DNA of 64,000 bases. Source: Marinoscillum furvescens DSM 4134 (lineage in GTDB: Bacteria > Bacteroidota > Bacteroidia > Cytophagales > Cyclobacteriaceae). The notes beneath the pieces were generated by a model. That model was not told the origin of the DNA, ran no database searches, and worked only from the letters and a program-made list of their open reading frames with translations. The position numbers were made by a program, and so were the translations under genes. This document shows, in pieces, positions 7,416 to 16,862 of the stretch; positions within the stretch are counted from its first letter, which is position 1; every line of letters begins with the position of its first letter. The stretch spans positions 186,001 through 250,000 of the forward strand of contig NZ_QREG01000003.1 of the NCBI RefSeq assembly GCF_003386095.1, in the 5' to 3' direction.

Positions 7416-8569
7416 GCTAAAAGTTTTTTATAAATTTCAACTAATTGTTCATAAAATTTTTCGAATTCAAATTTCTCTTCAAACCTAAGTCTACCATTCT
7501 TACCCATTTGAATACGAAGTTCTTCTGATTCAATCAGTTTTAAGAGAGCTTCTGCGAGCTTCAGATGATCGTTAGGAGGCACCTTAAGCCCAGTAACACC
7601 TTCTTCTATCTGCTCAATAGTTCCTCCAATATCAGTGCCAATCACAGGCCTTTCTAAGGCCATTGACTCAATTACAACACCTCCAAAAGGCTCTGGAAGG
7701 CAAGAGGTTAAAACTGATACATCAAGAGCCAAATAAGCGGCTTTAATATCTTCAACGCCTCCAGTAAAAATCACCTTGTCTTCAACTTCACATTCTTTTA
7801 CTAATTCCTTTAGAGCATCTAATTGATCATTATTTCCAGGGAAGGGATCTCCTATCATCAAAAATCTTAGATTATCGTAATCACGTAATTCCCTGGCTGC
7901 CTTAATCAAAACCTCCTGTCCCTTTCTATACAATTTTAGCCTTCCAACTACGCCGATGTTCGTTGTATCACTAATCCCCCAAACCTTCTTAAATTGCTCA
8001 ACCCGATCTTTTGATATTCCTTCAAATTCCTTCTTTGGAAAACCATTATATAAAACCCTAACCTTTCTGTTTTTGATCTTAAGCCTAAATTGTTCAGCGA
8101 TTGGCGTTGATACTGACAGAATAAGGTCTGAATTCCTTAACATTATTTTTCTGTAAAAGAGCCACAATAATCCAAATTCTTTAAATGATTCTCGAATGTG
8201 CCAGACATGAGGTATTTTACATTTTCTGGTCACAAACCCTGGAGTAAGAATCAGTGCAGTATTGGTATGAACTAAGTCAGGAAGATACTGATTTAGCAAA
8301 GCCCTAAATTCCTTTCGAGATGCTAAATACTCCTTAATGAAAAGGTAAAAGGATTTAATACTTTTGAAGGTTTGTCTATCTACACATGCCAAGTTCGGCA
8401 TAACTTTTACTTCTATGTTATTAGACTCCAATTCCTCTATCAGTGGGCCGTCTTCTTTCAAAATCACTAAAACTTCGTGATTATCTTTTACCAGCCGAGA
8501 AGAAAGTCTTAAAAGTGATCGACTAGCACCATACAAATCTGCAATAGAGTGGACTAAGATAATTCGCAT
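7412..8569 (-). CDS. Glycosyltransferase family 4
   Basis: A 385-residue GT-B retaining glycosyltransferase. The N-terminal acceptor domain begins MRIILVHSIADLYGASRSLLRL, with the glycine-poor loop typical of GT4. The C-terminal donor domain contains IGVVGRLKLYRKGQEVLIKA, VIFTGGVEDIKAAYLALDV and the E-x7-E type site in EPFGGVVIESMALERPVIGTD, followed by GTIEQIEEGVTGLKVPPND. It is predicted to add one sugar to the growing repeat on the inner face of the membrane. Donor and linkage are not predictable. It begins 1 bp after the CapK-like gene and overlaps the next SDR gene by 4 bp. Confidence 0.92.
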   Translation of the reverse strand: MRIILVHSIADLYGASRSLLRLSSRLVKDNHEVLVILKEDGPLIEELESNNIEVKVMPNLACVDRQTFKSIKSFYLFIKEYLASRKEFRALLNQYLPDLVHTNTALILTPGFVTRKCKIPHVWHIRESFKEFGLLWLFYRKIMLRNSDLILSVSTPIAEQFRLKIKNRKVRVLYNGFPKKEFEGISKDRVEQFKKVWGISDTTNIGVVGRLKLYRKGQEVLIKAARELRDYDNLRFLMIGDPFPGNNDQLDALKELVKECEVEDKVIFTGGVEDIKAAYLALDVSVLTSCLPEPFGGVVIESMALERPVIGTDIGGTIEQIEEGVTGLKVPPNDHLKLAEALLKLIESEELRIQMGKNGRLRFEEKFEFEKFYEQLVEIYKKLLA

Positions 8570-8570
8570 G

Positions 8571-9884
8571 CTAAAAATCCTTTATGACAAACTTCATTTT
8601 TCCTTTTATATCAGGTATTTCCTTTACTATTTCATAACTCAAAGATGCTTTGCCTCCAGTCTTTTGGATCAAAGAATATTCTATTTTCTTAAGTAGTGTA
8701 TCTAAATTATGTGTTCCTTTAGGTACGACCCTAATTAGTATCTGATATTCACTTTTTTGAACTACTTGAAATCTCTTCACCTGATCAACATAATCATCAA
8801 AAATAGTTGTTAAGTATTCCCCTGATATAACTGTACCACCAATTAATAAATTATCAGTGATTCTTCCCTTAACCTTCTCCATGAGTGGCAAACTCATCCC
8901 ACAACTGCATTGAGTCTTATCGCTATACTTACCTCTATCACCATTCTGATACCTTATAAGTGGAAATGCATAATCCTCTAAATCAGTCACCAACAGATCG
9001 CCGATTCCGTAATCGTCTTTGTTAATAAACTCAACTTTTTTAAGGTCTGACAAAACATGTAACCCCTCTTTATTTGGACACTCTGCTGCAATAAAATAGA
9101 CTTCACTGCACCCATATTGATCACAAACTGGGGAATTAAAAGCTTTACTTATTTTTTTCTCCTGCACAGTCGTAATTGGAGAAGCTGTTAACCAAACAGT
9201 TTTTGGAGACGGGACTTTTATGCCATTTTCAATAATGTAGTCAGCAACAGAATCTATAGCTCCAACATATCCATGTACCATCTTAGGCTGATGACTTTTT
9301 AACCCATCGATAAATTCTTTGATGCTTTTTTCACAAATATTAGTGGCATCCAGCGAAATCAAATTTTGAGGCCAATAGATAAGTTTCATTGCGGCCTTGT
9401 GAAAGTTAGAGTAAGGTAACGGCCTATATGCGGTAGCTATATTATCAGTTGGATCAATGTCCCACCAAGACTGAATTCTCCACTTTTGAGCCTCTCTTAC
9501 CACTCTTTTATGTCTTCCCACTCGTAAAGGAACTCCAGTACTTCCACCGGTTGTGATATCCTTTAAATCATTTTTACTGTATGTTCTAGATATTAGTGAG
9601 TCATAATTATTTAGTATGTCAGCTTTAGTCAAAATAGGGACTTGTTTGTAAAATTTCTCTGAGCTAATGTCTCTGGGATGCAATCCAATACTAGAAAACT
9701 TCTTATTGTAGAATGGAACTGTTTCATACGCATGATTCAGTAATTTCTTAGTTCTTGTCCAACTTAACTGCGCTAATTCTTCAGTAGAAAGGAATTGATT
9801 CCTTATACTTTGCTTGTATGAGACAAACGCAGAAGGTTTAGCAAAGCTATATTTTATTAAAAACTGTATAGTCTTAATATCCAT
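8571..9884 (-). CDS. CapK/PaaK-like adenylate-forming enzyme
   Basis: A 437-residue member of the phenylacetate-CoA ligase-like branch of the acyl-adenylating superfamily. The ATP-binding loop TTGGSTGVPLRVGRHKR lies near residue 108. The adenylate-site stretch CDQYGCSEVYFIAAECP is near 250, the hinge region GDLLVTDLEDYAFPLIRYQNGDRG near 297, and a small C-terminal domain with a Lys-rich end (KGKMKFVIKDF) closes the protein. These enzymes activate a carboxylic acid as an acyl-AMP. Relatives named CapK occur in capsule clusters, but their substrate is usually unknown. Lying between Wzy and a GT4 gene (10-bp overlap upstream, 1 bp gap downstream), it probably helps decorate the glycan with an acyl or amino-acyl group. 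No acyl-carrier protein is visible nearby. Confidence 0.87.
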   Translation of the reverse strand: MDIKTIQFLIKYSFAKPSAFVSYKQSIRNQFLSTEELAQLSWTRTKKLLNHAYETVPFYNKKFSSIGLHPRDISSEKFYKQVPILTKADILNNYDSLISRTYSKNDLKDITTGGSTGVPLRVGRHKRVVREAQKWRIQSWWDIDPTDNIATAYRPLPYSNFHKAAMKLIYWPQNLISLDATNICEKSIKEFIDGLKSHQPKMVHGYVGAIDSVADYIIENGIKVPSPKTVWLTASPITTVQEKKISKAFNSPVCDQYGCSEVYFIAAECPNKEGLHVLSDLKKVEFINKDDYGIGDLLVTDLEDYAFPLIRYQNGDRGKYSDKTQCSCGMSLPLMEKVKGRITDNLLIGGTVISGEYLTTIFDDYVDQVKRFQVVQKSEYQILIRVVPKGTHNLDTLLKKIEYSLIQKTGGKASLSYEIVKEIPDIKGKMKFVIKDF

Positions 9885-11247
9885 TTTGACTACTATTTTT
9901 AGATGACAAACCCATGATAAATATCAAGTTCAGGAATATTGTCAAAGAAGCAAACTCTAACCATAAGTCCATAATTAGTTGAGAAAATAATAACACGGTC
10001 AAAATCGGGATCGCTCCTACAAAAGAAATAATAATACTCTCAGATCTAGTATTTCTAATGCTGTATAGAATTCTAAACAAATACATCAAAATGATAAACC
10101 CAATCAATCCAAATTCAGCTATTACCGATAATAAAGAACTAGAGGGCATTGCTAAAACAGAGCCTCTGAATCGAGCTTGCTGCTTATCATTCCACAATGG
10201 AAATATAATTTGTCTAGTTTCATTAGACATTGATATCGGAAAGTACGATGGATGCGGATTCAGGTAATCTCCTGTCAAGATTAAAGCAGCTCTGCTTGAA
10301 TATTGACCAGCACCTAAACCAAACATGAATGTACCTATATCCTTCTTCACGACCTTTTGATAGGTCTGCTCAAAAGCAAATATTTTCTGAAACTTATATT
10401 GATCTGAAAAATCAACAGAAATAAGTCTTTCAATAACTATAGATATTAATTTGAAATTGCCAGGCTGGACTTTTGCGAACAAGATTGTTCCAAATATTGA
10501 TATAACTATAAATACGGATACTTGAATGAATGTTGACCTAACCCTCCTTTTATTAATCTTAAAAAATACAAAAGCATGAATGAAAGACTTAAAAAATTGT
10601 ATTGAATAATAAAAGATGAGTGCTATTGTTGCCATGATAATTCCAATCATGTAACTAGAGATTAATGCTCCGAGAAAGGAAGCAAGAATTGCTATACTAA
10701 TAAGATTAATGTTTCGAGTGTATTGCCTGCTTATTGTCTGATAATTCAACAACAATAAAAAGCCTTGAAAAAGCATCTTTATAGAGTATACATGTGAGCT
10801 TTGAGACAATGTAGTCCCAATAACTTTGTCCCAAGCGTTTCCTGTAAATTCTAGTTGGAAGCCTTGGAAAAGGGCTAACTGAGCTAGACCTATAAAAAAT
10901 TCAACAATTGATAACCATGCCACAGTTCTAAATAGAAATTCATAATCATCCCTATCCAAGTATCTAAAACGAAATAGATACATGTAGAATGGTAGTAGAA
11001 GCAAAAGAGATAGGCTTACATTGTAAAACGACTTTTCACTACCGAAAACTAGGCCAATCCCAACATAGAATATGGTAAAAAGCAAGACTTGTAGGAAAGC
11101 ATTTCGATTAGCATAAATTTTTGTCGTAAAAAACCCAACAAGAAAAATTAAAAGCGGGATGATATGTACCAGAGGTTGCATAAAACCTTTTATTGGCATC
11201 CATGAAAGTACTAAAAGAGCAAATATTATTGACTTATTTCCCATCAA
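9874..11247 (-). CDS. O-antigen/EPS polymerase, Wzy-like
   Basis: A 457-residue integral membrane protein with roughly eleven to twelve hydrophobic segments and a long loop between about residues 275 and 370, containing GLGAGQYSSRAAL and NPHPSYFP. This topology and loop are typical of Wzy/Wzc-associated polymerases (O-antigen ligase/polymerase superfamily), which join repeat units on the periplasmic side. Primary sequence is poorly conserved in this family, so the call rests on topology and context: Wzx is two genes upstream and Wza/Wzz are in the same operon. It overlaps the GT-B-like gene by 4 bp and the CapK-like gene by 11 bp. A WaaL-type ligase is the main alternative. Confidence 0.8.
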   Translation of the reverse strand: MMGNKSIIFALLVLSWMPIKGFMQPLVHIIPLLIFLVGFFTTKIYANRNAFLQVLLFTIFYVGIGLVFGSEKSFYNVSLSLLLLLPFYMYLFRFRYLDRDDYEFLFRTVAWLSIVEFFIGLAQLALFQGFQLEFTGNAWDKVIGTTLSQSSHVYSIKMLFQGFLLLLNYQTISRQYTRNINLISIAILASFLGALISSYMIGIIMATIALIFYYSIQFFKSFIHAFVFFKINKRRVRSTFIQVSVFIVISIFGTILFAKVQPGNFKLISIVIERLISVDFSDQYKFQKIFAFEQTYQKVVKKDIGTFMFGLGAGQYSSRAALILTGDYLNPHPSYFPISMSNETRQIIFPLWNDKQQARFRGSVLAMPSSSLLSVIAEFGLIGFIILMYLFRILYSIRNTRSESIIISFVGAIPILTVLLFSQLIMDLWLEFASLTIFLNLIFIMGLSSKNSSQNGY

Positions 11248-12626
11248 AAGTCGATATAAATACCCTCCTCTGTTTTTCTAATCTCATACTTCCCTTTCTG
11301 GATGATATCAATTTCTTCCTGCGATATAATCTCCAGGGCTCTGGTAAGCGTTGTTTCAATTTTGGCATTACTGAGTCTAACAGGATTACCCACATCCGCT
11401 TGATTTCTATTTCTAGCGAATGAAGAAATATAGTTATCAGTTTTTGTCTTGTTTTCCAACAAGACAGCACTTCTAACCAACTTGTCTTTTAGCTGTGATA
11501 AAACTACATTTTTAATGTTAGTTATCTGATCGCTTAAGTTATAATTAGTTTTTCGAGTATCTAGAACATCTTTTATAGCAATTGCATTTCTTAGCAACGA
11601 CTTGTCATTTCCTCCATACATATACTTCTGAAGGAGCTCCTTACGTTCATTCGAAGGTTTAAATGTTATTCCGTTACTTATTTTTTCAATAATGTTTATG
11701 AATTCATTTTTATTGATCCATTCGAATAACTCAAAGTATTTTCCTTTTCTCTCTTCTGGAAGTTCATGGAGATTAAGATTAAATACTTGTTTATCCATAA
11801 CCAGTGCCTCAAACAAAGAGGTAGAACTGTATGAAAACACCAAATTCGCATTAAGTAAATCATCAGTAAAATCGCTATCTCCTACAACTGAAATGTTACT
11901 AGATTGATTTAATAAACTGTAAGCATTTTTGTCTTCTCCCGGATGTATTCTCATTCGGAAATTAACATCTTTAAACTTACTTGCGGCATCATTTAACCAA
12001 TCAATCAGCTCTTGTCTTGCTACGTAATAATCATGATTTATCGCTGATTTATAATCAGCATGATAATTCTTTTTAAACTTAGACCATTGCTTCTCATCCA
12101 TGTCACCCAGAGAAAAATCAGAGACTATTAATACCGTCTTATTTTGTGGATTGTCAACGATATTCTGACTATTAAGATTAGTGGATACCTGTAGTTTAGG
12201 ATTGCCAGTAATATAAATTTTCTCAGGAGCTATATCTGACTGATTTATTAAAAGATCTGAAAAGAAAGAACCCCAGACAAAATGTGCAACAATGTGCCTG
12301 TTGTATTTGCTCTTAAATTTTGTGTTTAATTTTTCTTCATAAAGTGCGGGATTAATTATTTGCTCGGCATGAGTTGCAACCATTCTTGCTTCTGATCTCA
12401 TTGCCCTGGAAAGCTGTTCAGGCGTCCGCTTTACGTTATAACTCGGAAGCATCATGACATCTGATTTTTCGCTTGTTCGTCTTAAAAAATCATACCCAAA
12501 TGCGGAATAAAAAAAATTATAATTATCTAGCTCATAAGAAATTCCTACTGATTTTAAAAGAATTCCTATGCATGTATTAACAAGTGTCTCTCTCAGCGCA
12601 TTATCTACCAAAAATGTTGCTTTCAT
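11244..12626 (-). CDS. Predicted GT-B-fold surface-carbohydrate biosynthesis protein, function unknown
   Basis: A soluble 460-residue protein that I do not recognise precisely. The middle contains AHFVWGSFFSDLL and EKIYITGNPKLQVSTN. Then comes a stretch typical of GT-B enzymes related to polysialyl/CDP-glycerol transferases: VNFRMRIHPGED (HP-E donor-site type motif near residue 233), VVGDSDFTDDLLNANLVFSYSSTSLFEAL near 255-285, and VMDKQVFNLNLHELPE. The SSTSLFEAL sequence mimics the nucleotide-sugar-binding SSS motif of such transferases. There is no signal peptide or membrane segment. The start overlaps the end of wzx by 26 bp and its stop overlaps the wzy start by 4 bp. A role as a transferase, possibly for the nonulosonic acid made by the genes just upstream, is an inference from position. 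Confidence 0.6.
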   Translation of the reverse strand: MKATFLVDNALRETLVNTCIGILLKSVGISYELDNYNFFYSAFGYDFLRRTSEKSDVMMLPSYNVKRTPEQLSRAMRSEARMVATHAEQIINPALYEEKLNTKFKSKYNRHIVAHFVWGSFFSDLLINQSDIAPEKIYITGNPKLQVSTNLNSQNIVDNPQNKTVLIVSDFSLGDMDEKQWSKFKKNYHADYKSAINHDYYVARQELIDWLNDAASKFKDVNFRMRIHPGEDKNAYSLLNQSSNISVVGDSDFTDDLLNANLVFSYSSTSLFEALVMDKQVFNLNLHELPEERKGKYFELFEWINKNEFINIIEKISNGITFKPSNERKELLQKYMYGGNDKSLLRNAIAIKDVLDTRKTNYNLSDQITNIKNVVLSQLKDKLVRSAVLLENKTKTDNYISSFARNRNQADVGNPVRLSNAKIETTLTRALEIISQEEIDIIQKGKYEIRKTEEGIYIDF

Positions 12627-14040
12627 TAAATATTCTCCTTATGTCTGATTTATTAATTAAGTAAGTGTATAACAAGAAACACACAATAAATAGAATGCAC
12701 TTCAAAAACGTGCTAAATACAATCCCTCCATGAAAATCAAGAAAACCTGCACAAACTACCATGCCAACACCAACTATTGTTTTAAAGAAAAAGAGTAGTA
12801 TGGATTTAATTTCGTTCCATTTAAAAGTGGGGTAAAGAAAATTCAATCCAACAAGCAGTCCAATAAACAAAAATATAAAGGAAAGCACACTTCCGACAGC
12901 CACACTTAAAATATCAAACTTATATTCCAATATAAGTAAGCTGAAGCAAACATTAAGAAACAGTGCAATCAAAACAATTAAGAGTCTTTTCTTCTGTTTA
13001 TTGAGGGTGAAATAGACATTCGTGATTATACCCCCACTAAAATAAAATATGTGTCCTATTAGCAGTAACCTGGCTGCATCAATTCCTGGCTTATAATCAG
13101 TGAGAAACTCTTCAGTAATAATTGGAATAAGAATATATATAATTCCAATCACGGAAGTGTAAAAAAAGACCAGTATTTGCGAGTAATTCAAAATTATTTT
13201 CAAATTAAAAAAAGCTTTGTCCTTACCATATTTCGCTGAAAACGAAGTGTATAGAACTGAATTAACAGAGCCGGATATTAGTATTAGTGGATTTATTAGT
13301 AAATATGCCAGTCCATAAAGTCCCAAAGATATATCGTCAAATAAGTTTGCAATAATCAGACGATCTGATAATGTAATTAAATAATTCGAAATAACGATCA
13401 GCAAAATAGGTGAACCGTCAGAAATTAAGTTTTTGAGTGTATGATTTTTGATCCCAAAGTTAATTTTAGCTTTATTAATTCCTTGAGTAACCAGAAGTGT
13501 TAGAAAATAGCGTATCAATTGACCTATTAAAAAACCCAAAAATGAAAGTTTATAGGCTAAAAAAATGCTGATAACTGAAAAAAAACCGCTTAAAAATGAA
13601 ATTAAACCGACTTCCTTAAACCTGTTTTGGCCTCTGAAAAGGATCCCAATATTGTAGGAAACTAAGTTGAAAAGGAGAGCGGGTGCGAATAAATAACAAT
13701 AAGCCGCTTCAATATTCAGTAAAGCTGGACCAAATAATATAAACAACAAGACCAATAGTCCTCCCATCAACCATGAAAAACTATACGCATTACTTTGAAA
13801 GTGATTTGCGGTTTCGATTTCCCCTTGAGCAATGAAGATCGGCAAACGCCTTTGGATACTTTCTGAAGCCCCCAGTTGAAAAATGGGGCTAAATTTTAAA
13901 ATAATATTGAAAATCATCCAAATTCCCCACTTCTCTGGTCCCACTAATTTAGCAACCAGAAATGCTGCTGTAAAATTGAATAATCCACCAAGTGTGGATC
14001 CCGAAGCAAACCTAAGAATGTTCTTTACTATAGAATTCAA
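12601..14040 (-). CDS. Wzx-type polysaccharide flippase (MOP superfamily)
   Basis: A 479-residue membrane protein with about fourteen hydrophobic segments and the N-terminal signature of polysaccharide transporters (FASGSTLGGLFNFTAAFLVAK, then GPEKWGIWMIFNIILKF). It would move the undecaprenyl-PP-linked repeat unit from the cytoplasmic to the periplasmic face. Length and topology match the Wzx/RfbX group. Its ATG overlaps the legF stop (ATGA) and its 3' end overlaps the next gene by 26 bp, so translation is probably coupled. The coding sequence is strongly A+T-rich (two adjacent 60-base lines at 13141-13260 count to 30% G+C), unlike the housekeeping genes in the window. Confidence 0.9.
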   Translation of the reverse strand: MNSIVKNILRFASGSTLGGLFNFTAAFLVAKLVGPEKWGIWMIFNIILKFSPIFQLGASESIQRRLPIFIAQGEIETANHFQSNAYSFSWLMGGLLVLLFILFGPALLNIEAAYCYLFAPALLFNLVSYNIGILFRGQNRFKEVGLISFLSGFFSVISIFLAYKLSFLGFLIGQLIRYFLTLLVTQGINKAKINFGIKNHTLKNLISDGSPILLIVISNYLITLSDRLIIANLFDDISLGLYGLAYLLINPLILISGSVNSVLYTSFSAKYGKDKAFFNLKIILNYSQILVFFYTSVIGIIYILIPIITEEFLTDYKPGIDAARLLLIGHIFYFSGGIITNVYFTLNKQKKRLLIVLIALFLNVCFSLLILEYKFDILSVAVGSVLSFIFLFIGLLVGLNFLYPTFKWNEIKSILLFFFKTIVGVGMVVCAGFLDFHGGIVFSTFLKCILFIVCFLLYTYLINKSDIRRIFNESNIFGR

Positions 14041-14711
14041 GATCTGTTAATAATCGTTTCTGCTAGTAGCCAATCATGCTCGGTATCAATATCAATCGAA
14101 CTTATTTCATCCATGACATACTTCCGAATTTTTTTGAAATCAGTCATTGGACAATTCACGATGGATTCCTTATTAAGGATATAGATCGCACCATTAAATT
14201 CCCATACCTTCGGGCAATCTTGCCTTCTGGTGAATCGCCCAATCTTAGACTTCTGAAGGAATTGATCATCATCTTCTTCATAGAGCACATAATAAGGATT
14301 TGACTTAGTTTCAGTGACTCCCACCACCATGTCAAGATCATCTGAATAAATATCCAAAGCTTCCTGTATATGCTTATCATTTCTAAACGGAGAAGTAGGT
14401 TGAAGTAGAACTATCGGATCTGAAGATTTTTCCATGCTCTCCAAAAAATTAACTGCATGCAAAATGACATCCCTTGTTGAGGAGTTGTCTGTTGCTAATA
14501 TACTAGGCCTTATAAAAAACACCTTCAATCCGGTTTCTTCAACGACAGATTTGATCTCTTCGTCATCAGTAGAAACTATGATTTTTTCATCAGGGAACAC
14601 TTTTCTTGCGGATTCAATAGCATAGTGAATCAATGGTTTTCCTGCTAATTTTCTAATGTTCTTTCGCGGTATGCCTTTCGATCCACCTCGTGCTGGAATT
14701 AATGCAAACAT
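14037..14711 (-). CDS. legF: Acylneuraminate/CMP-legionaminic acid cytidylyltransferase
   Basis: A 224-residue enzyme that transfers CMP from CTP to a nonulosonic acid, giving the activated donor. The CTP-binding P-loop-like motif is at the N-terminus (ALIPARGGSKGIPRKNIRKL), followed by GKPLIHYAIESARK, STDDEEI, LLQPTSPFR near 100 and the conserved Asp-containing end (ISSIDIDTEHDW). Length is that of NeuA/PseF/LegF. The gene context (ptmE, legG, legI, formyltransferase, legC, legB upstream) points to a legionaminic-acid-type sugar rather than sialic acid. It starts exactly at the last base of the ptmE stop codon and overlaps wzx by 4 bp. Confidence 0.9.
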   Translation of the reverse strand: MFALIPARGGSKGIPRKNIRKLAGKPLIHYAIESARKVFPDEKIIVSTDDEEIKSVVEETGLKVFFIRPSILATDNSSTRDVILHAVNFLESMEKSSDPIVLLQPTSPFRNDKHIQEALDIYSDDLDMVVGVTETKSNPYYVLYEEDDDQFLQKSKIGRFTRRQDCPKVWEFNGAIYILNKESIVNCPMTDFKKIRKYVMDEISSIDIDTEHDWLLAETIINRS

Positions 14712-15760
14712 TAGAATTTTATATGTTTAATATCTTCTTGCGCTTTTTGGAAATCCTCATGTTTTCCAACATCCAGCCAGTATCCTCTTAACGGATAGGA
14801 AGTCACCTTCATTCCACGGATAATCATATCTTCAACCAAATCGGTCGCGTTATAAAACTTCCCTTTTGGTATGAGATCAACCACACTTCTTTTCATGAGG
14901 TAAATACCACCATTTGAAAAGTAGGTGTACGTTGGTTTTTCCTTAAAATTTTGTATCGATCCGTCATTGGATGTTTCAATAACCGCATATGGAATATTTA
15001 CACGATAAGGAATTGTGACCATGGAGAGGTCAGCCCCACTTGAAATGAACTCCATAAAGAAATGCTCATAATCAAGATTAGTCAGTATATCCGAGTTTGT
15101 AAGGATCAAATAATCATGGTGAAATTCTTTTACTAATGAAAGTGAGCCTATGGTACCCAATGCTTCTGGCTCTTTGACAAAACCAATATTGATGTTGTCA
15201 TCATCTCTTTTTTCAAAAAAATCGATGAGTTGATCACCCAAATAATTTACCGTTATCCAAAAATCATCAACACCATAAAGCGCCATCCGATCTACATTAT
15301 GCTGAATAATTGGTTTATCACCAACCTTAAGTAATGGTTTCGGAGTTGTATCAGTCAACGGCTTTAATCTGGATCCCTTCCCTCCCGCCATAATCACCAC
15401 ATCTACGGGTAAATAAGATCGAATATGGCGAAGGTTGATCACGTTTACCGGAACATGATTTTTGTTGAGAATAGGAATAATGGTAATTTTTTTATCTCTT
15501 AATTCAATGATGTCATTGATACTGAAGTTTCCTTTGACAACAAAATGAGGATTTTCTTGAATGATATCATCGACTTTGTGATCGATTGAGATATCTTCAA
15601 GTAAACCCCTTCTCACATCTCCATCTGTCAAAGAACCTTTTAATTTATCGTTCTCATCCACCACAAATAATATTGCATCAGATGCAAGGTCATTAAGCTG
15701 CTTGAGTGCCTCTTTAATAGATGTTCCGGACTTTATTAGATGATCTTTAAAGTTTCTCAT
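14711..15760 (-). CDS. ptmE: CBS-domain sugar-1-phosphate nucleotidyltransferase, PtmE-like
   Basis: A 349-residue fusion of two CBS motifs (about residues 1-115, with FVVDENDKLKGSLTDGDVRRG near 33) to a nucleotidyltransferase domain (from about 120: DVVIMAGGKGSRLKPLTDTTPKPLL, then KPIIQHNVDRM and ILTNSDILTNLDYEHF). This architecture matches Campylobacter PtmE. That enzyme makes GDP-glucosamine, so the legionaminic acid pathway there runs on GDP-linked rather than UDP-linked intermediates. The neighbouring legB/legC/legG/legI/legF homologues support this assignment. It overlaps legG by 14 bp and touches legF. The CBS pair could sense an adenine nucleotide; that is an inference. Confidence 0.85.
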   Translation of the reverse strand: MRNFKDHLIKSGTSIKEALKQLNDLASDAILFVVDENDKLKGSLTDGDVRRGLLEDISIDHKVDDIIQENPHFVVKGNFSINDIIELRDKKITIIPILNKNHVPVNVINLRHIRSYLPVDVVIMAGGKGSRLKPLTDTTPKPLLKVGDKPIIQHNVDRMALYGVDDFWITVNYLGDQLIDFFEKRDDDNINIGFVKEPEALGTIGSLSLVKEFHHDYLILTNSDILTNLDYEHFFMEFISSGADLSMVTIPYRVNIPYAVIETSNDGSIQNFKEKPTYTYFSNGGIYLMKRSVVDLIPKGKFYNATDLVEDMIIRGMKVTSYPLRGYWLDVGKHEDFQKAQEDIKHIKF

Positions 15761-16862
15761 TCAGAATATTTAAAATTTTAGAAACTGTACCTTTTTTATG
15801 ATATAAATTTTCACCTAAGAACCTTCCATTCTTCATTATTTCTTTGTGGCTCTTTACAATTTCTTTTTTTTCAAAAGTAACGTCTATTACATTACCACTT
15901 CTTAGCCTTCCAGCTTGTCGATTTCCAACATTAATAACCATCTTTTGGAAGCTAGCAGCCTCAATGATGCCACTTGAAGTATTACCCAGCAAATATTCTG
16001 AACTCTTCATTGCAGCAAAATAATTTAGCCTTCCAAAATTCTCAACTATTGAAAACGAATTTGATGCAAGTTTCTTTAATTCAATAAACTTCGTCCTAAA
16101 GACCGAAGCGGAAGTATCAGCATTTGGCATTGTAATAACCACATGAACATCCTCAGAAATAGAAAGTAATGATTCACCAATAATTGAGGCAAACTTTGAG
16201 TTATCATCACTGTTCACTGTTTCTGGATGGATCGTTACTAAAACAAACTTTCTAGAATATGGAATTGAAAACTTTGCTGCTACCTCTTTCCATGATGGAA
16301 TGTCTTCTTCTATCTTATCTAAACTGATTGAACCAACTGGAAAAACACTATCACATGAACCTATAATTTTTGAGATCTTATTACCAAATAAATCTGTCGT
16401 TGGAAAATGATAGGTTGAAGCCAAAGTAATTTGGTGTCTATAAATATTGTCAATAGCTCCTAATGTTGTTTCTCCTCCATGAATATGGGCAATCTTAATC
16501 TGGTAAGGAATAGTAGACTGAACTGCCGCAGACATCTCAAAACGGTCTCCCAATGCAAAAATCAAATCATAATAATTACTTTCCCATATGTCTTTAAAGT
16601 TTTTGACAATGTTACCATAACTTTCCACTATACCAGCTTTAGCATCATCATCTAATAAGCCTTCAACAGTAATAATGTCTCCAAATTCATCCCGTTTTAT
16701 CTCATTTATAGTTTGACCATACTTCTCCAATAAATGCATACCGAAACATATAATCGTTAGTTGAAATCTGTCATGATTTGACAAGGCATTTAGGAGAGGT
16801 TTATAAATTCCATAATCAGCTCTAGAACTTGTTAATACCCCTATTTTCTTCTTAACAATCAC
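15747..16862 (-). CDS. legG: Hydrolysing NDP-sugar 2-epimerase (NeuC/LegG type)
   Basis: A 371-residue GT-B-fold enzyme that releases the nucleotide and inverts C2 of an NDP-HexNAc derivative, producing a 2,4-diamido-2,4,6-trideoxy-mannose in the legionaminic pathway. Family landmarks: IGVLTSSRADYGIYKPLLNAL at the start, LIFALGDRFEMSAAV, IAHIHGGETTLGAIDNIYRH near 128, VTIHPETVNSDD near 208 and LLGNTSSGIIEAASF near 288. Length is typical of NeuC/LegG. Its ATG overlaps the legI stop by 4 bp. Substrate assignment depends on the neighbours, since sequence alone does not separate NeuC from LegG reliably by eye. Confidence 0.88.
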   Translation of the reverse strand: MIVKKKIGVLTSSRADYGIYKPLLNALSNHDRFQLTIICFGMHLLEKYGQTINEIKRDEFGDIITVEGLLDDDAKAGIVESYGNIVKNFKDIWESNYYDLIFALGDRFEMSAAVQSTIPYQIKIAHIHGGETTLGAIDNIYRHQITLASTYHFPTTDLFGNKISKIIGSCDSVFPVGSISLDKIEEDIPSWKEVAAKFSIPYSRKFVLVTIHPETVNSDDNSKFASIIGESLLSISEDVHVVITMPNADTSASVFRTKFIELKKLASNSFSIVENFGRLNYFAAMKSSEYLLGNTSSGIIEAASFQKMVINVGNRQAGRLRSGNVIDVTFEKKEIVKSHKEIMKNGRFLGENLYHKKGTVSKILNILNEKL

